Shown piece by piece: positions 56,314-64,000 of a DNA stretch of 64,000 nucleotides. The notes beneath the pieces are model-generated. The model searched no databases and was not told the DNA's origin. It worked only from the letters and a program-made list of their open reading frames with translations. Made by a program: the position numbers and the translations under genes. Source of the stretch: Diphasiastrum complanatum (Eukaryota; Streptophyta; Lycopodiopsida; Lycopodiales; Lycopodiaceae); contig CM055109.1 in the NCBI GenBank assembly GCA_029204225.1, positions 33,509,963-33,573,962 on the forward strand, given 5' to 3'. Numbering within the stretch: position 1 is the stretch's first letter; the number at the start of each line of letters is the position of its first letter.

Positions 56314-57139
56314 TGTGAGAAATTGGCAAAAATCTAGCTTGGTATTTTTTATGATAGAAGTTTGTAAGTGAATCTCACATGTGTGGAGGATGTTCCCACG
56401 TGTGGAGAATTGTAAAGTAAATCAAAATGTTTGATATAGGGGTCTCATAGAATTTCATAGTCAAGCATTTAGGTGTAGGATGTTGATAGGGTCAAATTTG
56501 GCATAGATGGCAAATTATCCATTTCCACTTGTAATGCCACTATTGAGCCAAAATAGAGTAGGAGGCCAAACTTGTTCCAATTAGAGTGTAGACAAGTGTA
56601 ATGCTTTTGTTTGATGAAGTTTAAGATGTCCAATAGGTTTTAGAGGTGGAACCATGTGTGGTCCAATAGGAATTTGAGGTGTGCTTGAATATAGTCCAAT
56701 AGAATTTAGAGGTGCATGGATCAATGGTCCAATAGGATTAAGAGGTGGCAAAGTGGGATCCAATCATAGTTAAGCATAGTGGTAGCTCATGAATCTACTA
56801 GTATCATTGTACTCCTCATTTTGGATCTAATTGATTTTGAGATTGAGTGGATTTTGAGTGTCATTGAATTTCTAGCTTTCTCTCTCTACCCGAGAGCTCA
56901 TGATGCTTTTTCTCTCTCTACCCAAGGAGAGCAGCTTGTTTTTCCTTAGATTATTTTTTGAATACTTCCAACACGTGTGAGTGAGAGTTAGAAGTGATTG
57001 AATGCATGTAGTAGTGTGTTTATGCCATAGATTCAAAGATAGATTTTGAATCTCAATCTAGTCTTGATCTTGGTGCATCTACACACCTTAGGAGATGACA
57101 AATACATGCAGTGGACAGTCCACACGTGTGAATTCAACA
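56314..57139 (+). mobile_element. Solo LTR, copy 2 (826 bp, complete)
   Basis: Begins TGTGAGAAATTGG and ends GTGTGAATTCAACA, flanked by ATCTT on both sides (56,309-56,313 and 57,140-57,144). The unoccupied site is at about 35,150-35,175. TG...CA ends, a 5-bp duplication and the absence of internal sequence identify a solo LTR; the parent family is not otherwise seen. It includes three CACGTG cores and a degenerate repeat of the CCAATAGG word. The minus frame 56,581-56,763 (PLNPIG repeats) is not a gene. Confidence 0.93.
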
Positions 57140-58459
57140 ATCTTCAGCTTTGTGATATTATTTTTGTGCAATTAAACTATACAACTGTTGTTCTTTTTTT
57201 CCTCAGCGTGCCTTAGGTAGATAGTGTACCATTCAATATTCAATGTTAGGATTCTGAGGTAAGCATTATAGGAACCAGAAAGCCCAGTTCAAACAAGGTT
57301 AACATCACTATTAGCGTATAGAGTAAACACTACTGCCTGCTTGTTGGTATATTCTCTGCATATTGACAATTCTTTTCTTAACTATTTCACCGGCAATGTT
57401 GTTCTAACTTTTTATCTAGCTATGTGCATATTTCAACCTGGCATATAATTAGACACAAGGCCTATATCATAGGTTGTAATATCTTAGCTGTACTTGTTTG
57501 TTGGCAGGTCTTATCACTACCAAGATTGGATTTATGCCTGGAGTAAACGAGTACTCATCTAGATAATCAAACAAATGATTAGGTTAACGAAATTCTAAGA
57601 ACATGAGATTCCTATTTAGGTGTTGGAATTCATTTGTCTTCTCCAAATAGAACAAAAACCTCATGGTATCATATCACAAAGGCCTTTCCATAATGGTCTA
57701 AAGAGGTGGTTATTGGTAAGTTCAGTTATGGTGAGATTCGTTTGTTTTTTTTAAGGTTTTAGGTTGCAAGAGCTTACACTATCACATCCACTACCAGAAA
57801 CGTGGTTAACAGTTTTTACAATTGTAGAGTTAAGATTGCAAATAATTGGTAATCTTCGTTTGACGATAGTTTCTTACAAAGGGTTTAATATTTGGCCACA
57901 AAATATGTTCGCCATTTTGGAATTTTGGTCCAAAAGAAACAAAATTGAAAAAGGAAGTTCAAGTTGGCAATGATCCTCAAATATTCACAACTCTTATATT
58001 CACAATAATAATGATAAGTACTCATAATATTTTAGTAAACACGATCAATATTCACAAGTAATCATGATCAATACTTATTATAATAACGATTAGCATTCAC
58101 AATAATCATGATTAATATTAAAGCTATTCACTTTTTAGTATTCACAATTTCAGATAATCTTTGCCAACCATCAAGCATGTAGACTTCAAGACACATCATT
58201 GTAAACTCGATCAATTCTTCATCCAATATAAAAAACAATTTGGATACATCCTCCACCAATGGCTAAATCTAATTGTGAGATTGGAGTACAATCAAATTCA
58301 CAAATCTAAATTAAAAAGTCAATAATTTCATTAGTTAAAGCTTAACAAAAACATAATACAATAAACTAAGTCAAAAATTTGAAATTAATCTAACCTACAA
58401 ATACTTACCAGAACATAGACCAATGATATGGCCATGCACCTTGGAGATCATTGAAAAAT

Positions 58460-58522
58460 TTCCATGGAAGTTCTTTTGTTACATAGACTTGAATACCCAT
58501 AGATGAACCTCACATCCTTATT
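58460..58522 (-). pseudogene. Captured PP2C-like exon fragment (U copy 5)
   Basis: On minus: KDVRFIYGYSSLCNKRTSM-E, with Asn in place of the leading Ser. Part of the inverted U unit in tandem unit 1. Confidence 0.45.
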
Positions 58523-59530
58523 AAAAATAGGAATTCCACTAAAGGCATGTCAAAAAGAGGTGATAAGTATCATTTAAGTATGGGGTTTGGAGAACTAAAG
58601 TTGATCACAAATCCTTTTAGCCTAATGTGAAGCCAAATAAAAATGCTTGTAAAATTGGAGATTGGTTTACATAACAGATCATTTATGTAGGGTGTTCTAG
58701 AGAGTGAGTATCAAAGTAGGAAACTGTTCCACTTTTTCTAGATTTCACTAGGAAAGATCTGTTTTTTTCCTATCTAGAAATATGTCATAAGTTTTCTATA
58801 TAGGAAAGTGTGATTTTGTGGTTTGTGTTTTTTATATAGGAAAAATATTTCCTGTCTAGAAATCTAAAATGTTGCTTTTCCTAGATTGTCAAACTAGGAA
58901 AGTGTTGCACTTTTCCTAGTTTTCACTTTCCTCGTTGCATTCATATGCAACTGGAAAAGATCTCTTTTTTTTCTATCTAGAAACATGTCATATTTTTCTT
59001 GTGCAAGAGTCTTAATTAGGTAAGTATGTCTTGTGATTGTTACACGTGTAATCTGTAGGCTAATGGCATGTCTTTGCTTTTCGATTCGAATAACACTAGA
59101 CATGGAATTAGCATAAAACAAATAGCAAATCTTTGCTACAACTTGCATCAAGTAAAGGATTTTTAGCCAGAGAAACCTAATACAAGAATAGACATGGTCT
59201 GTCTGAAGTGTGCTACTATCTTGTCATGCTCTTAATTTCTATATGTTTATAGATTGACGTCTTTTAAGTTATAATAAAATTAGAATCCATAAAACCTTGG
59301 CAGTACCAGCAATGTTAATGGAGGTTGGAGAATGCCTACATTGTTATGAGCATCTATTTGCGTATATGACCTCAAAACTTATCGTTTTCTTGCTACCTTT
59401 CACAGCATGAAGGAAATCCGAATCTAAACCAACTGGAATCTGGTTACTATACAAAAATGATAGGGGGGGGGAAGTTTTGTGCCTTGGATGTGATACACAA
59501 GTCGATTGTTGACGATGCAAAGGTGATCTT

Positions 59531-60356
59531 TGTGAGAAATTGGCAAAAATCTAGCTTGGTATTTTTTATGATAGAAGTTTGTAAGTGAATCTCACATGTG
59601 TGGAGGATGTTCCCACGTGTGGAGAATTGTAAAGTAAATCAAAATGTTTGATATAGGGGTCTCATAGAATTTCATAGTCAAGCATTTAGGTGTAGGATGT
59701 TGATAGGGTCAAATTTGGCATAGATGGCAAATTATCCATTTCCACTTGTAATGCCACTATTGAGCCAAAATAGAGTAGGAGGCCAAACTTGTTCCAATTA
59801 GAGTGTAGACAAGTGTAATGCTTTTGTTTGATGAAGTTTAAGATGACCAATAGGTTTTAGAGGTGGAACCATGTGTGGTCCAGTAGGAATTTGTGGGGTG
59901 CTTGAATATAGTCCAATAGAATTTAGAGGTGCATGGATCAATGGTCCAATAGGATTAAGAGGTGGCAAAGTGGGATCCAATCATAGTTAAGCATAGTGGT
60001 AGCTCATGAATCTACTAGTATCATTGTACTCCTCATTTTGGATCTAATTGATTTTGAGATTGAGTGGATTTTGAGTGTCATTGAATTTCTAGCTTTCTCT
60101 CTCTACCCGAGAGCTCATGATGCTTTTTCTCTCTCTACCCAAGGAGAGCAGCTTGTTTTTCCTTAGATTATTTTTTGAATACTTCCAACACGTGTGAGTG
60201 AGAGTTAGAAGTGATTGAATGCATGTAGTAGTGTGTTTATGCCATAGATTCAAAGATAGATTTTGAATCTCAATCTAGTCTTGATCTTGGTGCATCTACA
60301 CACCTTAGGAGATGACAAATACATGCAGTGGACAGTCCACACGTGTGAATTCAACA
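59531..60356 (+). mobile_element. Solo LTR, copy 3 (826 bp)
   Basis: Duplicate of 56,314-57,139 carried by the tandem duplication, with the same ATCTT flanks. A few substitutions (for example in the CCAGTAGGAATTTGTGGGG region) separate the two. Confidence 0.93.
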
Positions 60357-61760
60357 ATCTTCAGCTTTGTGATATTATTTTTGTGCAATTAAACTATACA
60401 ACTGTTGTTCTTTTTTTCCTCAGCGTGCCTTAGGTAGATAGTGTACCATTCAATATTCAATGTTAGGATTCTGAGGTAAGCATTATAGGAACCAGAAAGC
60501 CCAGTTCAAACAAGGTTAACATCACTATTAGCGTATAGAGTAAACACTACTGCCTGCTTGTTGGTATATTCTCTGCATATTGACAATTCTTTTCTTAACT
60601 ATTTCACCGGCAATGTTGTTCTAACTTTTTATCTAGCTATGTGCATATTTCAACCTGGCATATAATTAGACACAAGGCCTATATCATAGGTTGTAATATC
60701 TTAGCTGTACTTGTTTGTTGGCAGGTCTTATCACTACCAAGATTGGATTTATGCCTGGAGTAAACGAGTACTCATCTAGATAATCAAACAAATGATTAGG
60801 TTAACGAAATTCTAAGAACATGAGATTCCTATTTAGGTGTTGGAATTCATTTGTCTTCTCCAAATAGAACAAAAACCTCATGGTATCATATCACAAAGGC
60901 CTTTCCATAATGGTGAAATTGTTGGATTGATAAAGGAGATCTTTTTTATTACAATTTTATCTTTGAGATATAAACAAAAGCATTTAGAAGCTTTTTTGCT
61001 AAAGAGGTGGTTATTGGTAAGTTCAGTTATGGTGAGATTCGTTTGTTTTTTTTAAGGTTTTAGGTTGCAAGAGCTTACACTATCACATCCACTACCACAA
61101 ACGTGGTTAACAGTTTTTACAATTGTAGAGTTAAGATTGCAAATAATTGGTAATCTTCGTTTGACGATAGTTTCTTACAAAGGGTTTAATATTTGGCCAC
61201 AAAATATGTTCGCCATTTTGGAATTTTGGTCCAAAAGAAACAAAATTGAAAAAGGAAGTTCAAGTTGGCAATGATCCTCAAATATTCACAACTCTTATAT
61301 TCACAATAATAATGATAAGTACTCATAATATTTTAGTAAACACGATCAATATTCACAAGTAATCATGATCAATACTTATTATAATAACGATTAGCATTCA
61401 CAATAATCATGATTAATATTAAAGCTATTCACTTTTTAGTATTCACAATTTCAGATAATCTTTGCCAACCATCAAGCATGTAGACTTCAAGACACATCAT
61501 TGTAAACTCGATCAATTCTTCATCCAATATAAAAAACAATTTGGATACATCCTCCACCAATGGCTAAATCTAATTGTGAGATTGGAGTACAATCAAATTC
61601 ACAAATCTAAATTAAAAAGTCAATAATTTCATTAGTTAAAGCTTAACAAAAACATAATACAATAAACTAAGTCAAAAATTTGAAATTAATCTAACCTACA
61701 AATACTTACCAGAACATAGACCAATGATATGGCCATGCACCTTGGAGATCATTGAAAAAT

Positions 61761-61823
61761 TTCCATGGAAGTTCTTTTGTTACATAGACTTGAATACCCA
61801 TAGATGAACCTCACATCCTTATT
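61761..61823 (-). pseudogene. Captured PP2C-like exon fragment (U copy 6)
   Basis: Tandem duplicate of 58,460-58,522; KDVRFIYGYSSLCNKRTSM-E on minus. Confidence 0.45.
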
Positions 61824-62011
61824 AAAAATAGGAATTCCACTAAAGGCATGTCAAAAAGAGGTGATAAGTATCATTTAAGTATGGGGTTTGGAGAACTAAA
61901 GTTGATCACAAATCCTTTTAGCCTAATGTGAAGCCAAATAAAAATGCTTGTAAAATTGGAGATTGGTTTACATAACAGATCATTTATGTAGGGTGTTCTA
62001 GAGAGTGAGTA

Positions 62012-64000
62012 TTTAAATTGTCATTTCTATATTGTTGCGCATTAGCAAGTTTGTTGCAATTGTGCAGTGTTTTGCGATTTGCGGTGTTGCGAGCCAATTC
62101 GGATGTATGATGTGAGGGGGTCGAAGTGATAGCATTATTATGGTCATTAAAGATAGCATTAAAAGAAAAGTTGAGCCGACGGGTGCTAGTACTAAGTAGT
62201 AATTAAGAACGACGTGGTATGCATGTCCCATTTAGCAATGACGTTGGTCAGTGGTTAGACGAGGTAGAAATCATTAAAAGGACAACTTTCCAACAATAAT
62301 ATTACCGTTTGTCGTTTGCGTCGATCTCAAGAAGACCTTCAATAGCCAATGCATTGAAGTTTTAGTGTATTATATGCTCTTTCTGAAATGTTTATGTAGA
62401 AATTTGTATGCGATACAGTGATACATATTTTGTAATTGATGTGATTAGTTATAGACCCTAGTTTTAAACATGTTCCCATTTGTCAAAACATGTGAACTTC
62501 TAGGCATTCACACTCCATAATTTTCTTAAGTCCTAAATTCTATTATGGGTTAGAACTAAAACATATAACTTACCATCAAAAGTATCTTATGTTAATAAGC
62601 AAAAAAGAAAATCGAACCAAATTAATGAAACTGATTTTCCATACGATTGGATGTTTACAAGCATAATTATCATATATTTAATATAGGTTTGAACATGAAA
62701 GTTAGAAAATTATAAAACTTTTAACCATGTATGATGTATTCATATATCAAATGATGATCCTACAATTCATGCAATATCAATCACAATTTATCTATGCGGG
62801 AATCTCTTGTTGAAGATGATCCGATTCAAAAATAAGTTAGCACTACAAGTAGTGTCCTTATACTAGATCTTGAGATTTTGTATCATGTAATGCACATCAG
62901 ACAATGATCAATCATAGCAAATGGCTTGGATGTACTTGGAGATTCTTGCTTCATGGTTGAGCTCTTTAGTATTTGTTGCTTAAATTGATCTATTGTCACA
63001 CATGTTCTTGAATGTCTACCTTTCACTTGTGACTTGGTCTGCATTTGTCTCTTGCCAAGTGGAGGCTTGGGTGATGAGATATCATGACATGGGGCTAGTC
63101 TTGCCTTTGTGAATATGACATTCTATTTTGAGCAGTTCATCAAATGCAATGCCATCATAGGCCAAAAATTGATGTAATGTTCATGAATATTTTTTAAATA
63201 TGATAAAATCTTAGCTTCAAGAAAATTGACTGTAGAGAGATCATGCACATTGTTGGGGATAACGTCATCTATGACTTATTTATTAATATAGTATATATGA
63301 TTATCATTCTCCAAGAGAGAGAAGCAGTGCTATTCATATGATTTAATGATACGAAAGGCAAAATGATGGTTATGTGAAAAGATACTAATTATCAACTGAT
63401 ATTTTGGTTTTACTTGAGAGCATATTCATGACTCAAGATTACAAATTTCGTTCTCTGTTTCTAAGGAAAATTTCTATAGATTTTGTTATCCATGATGGTA
63501 CATGTGTCTAGAATTAAACAAAGCTCTCTAGCCTTGATTTGTGATCTTGATAATAGATAATAAATTATTTGTTAATTTCAGTACATAAAATACACCATCA
63601 AATAATCTAGAAATAGTTGAAATTTTGTTAGGATCTAGTGCAATATGCAAATCACATCACACAATCACCATAGCCACTCCTCACAAGCTCTCAAACATGG
63701 CACAACAAAAATTAAGTCTATTATGAAGAAACACTATACATATAGCAAAGCCCCAAACTGCATGGGCTCAACAGGTGTCACTAAACTGGCCTACCACCTG
63801 CCAAACTAGAGTTAGACCCAATACGGCCACATATACTGACAAACCCAGGACATGCCCCTGAGTATAGCATAATGAACTCAAAATCACTGTACAGGCTAAT
63901 TTCTTCCTACGTGTGGCTACCCGGCTACGGGTTCAGTGCCCAATCAATATATCCTGACGGGTCACGTCCCAAACACAACCATATACAATAAACCAAATAA
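62012..64000. repeat. Repeat unit W, inverted copy, runs off the window
   Basis: Reverse complement of 7,309-9,287 with about 1% differences; the last base of the window pairs with 7,309, so the inverted duplication probably continues. No gene; the frame 62,013-62,231 minus equals that at 9,073-9,291. Confidence 0.85.

Larger units (their letters stand above)
55494..58710. repeat. 3.2-kb tandem duplication, unit 1 (3,217 bp)
   Basis: Starts at TCAAAGTAGGAAACTG and ends at GAGAGTGAGTA, then the same start word follows at 58,711. It has an 84-bp deletion at about 57,695 relative to unit 2. It contains a solo LTR and an inverted U unit. Confidence 0.93.
58711..62011. repeat. 3.2-kb tandem duplication, unit 2 (3,301 bp)
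   Basis: Nearly identical to 55,494-58,710, differing at a handful of bases plus the 84 bp missing from unit 1. After 62,011 the sequence continues into unit W (ATTTAAATTGTCATTTC), which is the original neighbour. Confidence 0.93.

Overview
This window reads as a land-plant nuclear chromosome segment made almost entirely of transposable elements. It is AT-rich, has spliceosomal introns with GT-AG ends, carries Ty1/copia and Ty3/gypsy retrotransposons with a plant-type initiator-Met primer site, and holds a small remnant of the plant S1/SPH secreted-protein family. I cannot name the species. Only one long gene has an open frame: the gag-pol of a young copia element. Everything else coding is broken, captured or fragmentary. 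I saw no rRNA, tRNA or CRISPR.

Layout. 1-3.5 kb: a degenerate unknown coding stretch, a TA/GA microsatellite and the 3' end plus LTR of an old copia family (called Z). 3.5-7.2 kb: copy 1 of a two-gene element (called X), with an unknown gene on + (accessory gene) facing tail-to-tail a multi-exon transposase-like gene on -. 7.3-11.6 kb: repeat units W and U, with a truncated solo LTR. 11.6-25.9 kb: copy 2 of X, split by an inferred 6-kb inversion that also carries a related segment Y (Ty3/gypsy gag-protease remnant plus a diverged homologue of the accessory gene). Copy 2 is split again by a full-length copia element at 19,006-25,421, with 655-bp LTRs and a CATAT target duplication. 25.9-35.7 kb: more W and U copies and a second old copia lineage. 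35.7-36.5 kb: a small GC-richer island with a frameshifted S1-like gene. 37-52 kb: two Z copies in inverted orientation around another U copy and a decayed gypsy element (43.6-47.9 kb, minus). 52-64 kb: a second copy of Y, U and W, in inverted order relative to 7.3-17.6 kb, with a 3.2-kb tandem duplication.

History inferred from the joins. U copies spread early, each carrying what looks like one exon of a protein phosphatase 2C gene. An 826-bp solo LTR then entered one U lineage; the empty site survives at 35.16 kb. A block of at least 10 kb was duplicated in inverted orientation. One arm then suffered a 6-kb inversion and the other a 3.2-kb tandem duplication. The copia element entered X copy 2 last, since its LTRs show a single difference by eye.

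The most interesting candidate for something undescribed is X/Y. The accessory protein is recognisable in two clearly diverged versions and sits 29 bp from a transposase-like gene of a family I cannot place. All copies here are dead, and several lesions are shared between copies, so they were probably spread by segmental duplication after the parent had died.
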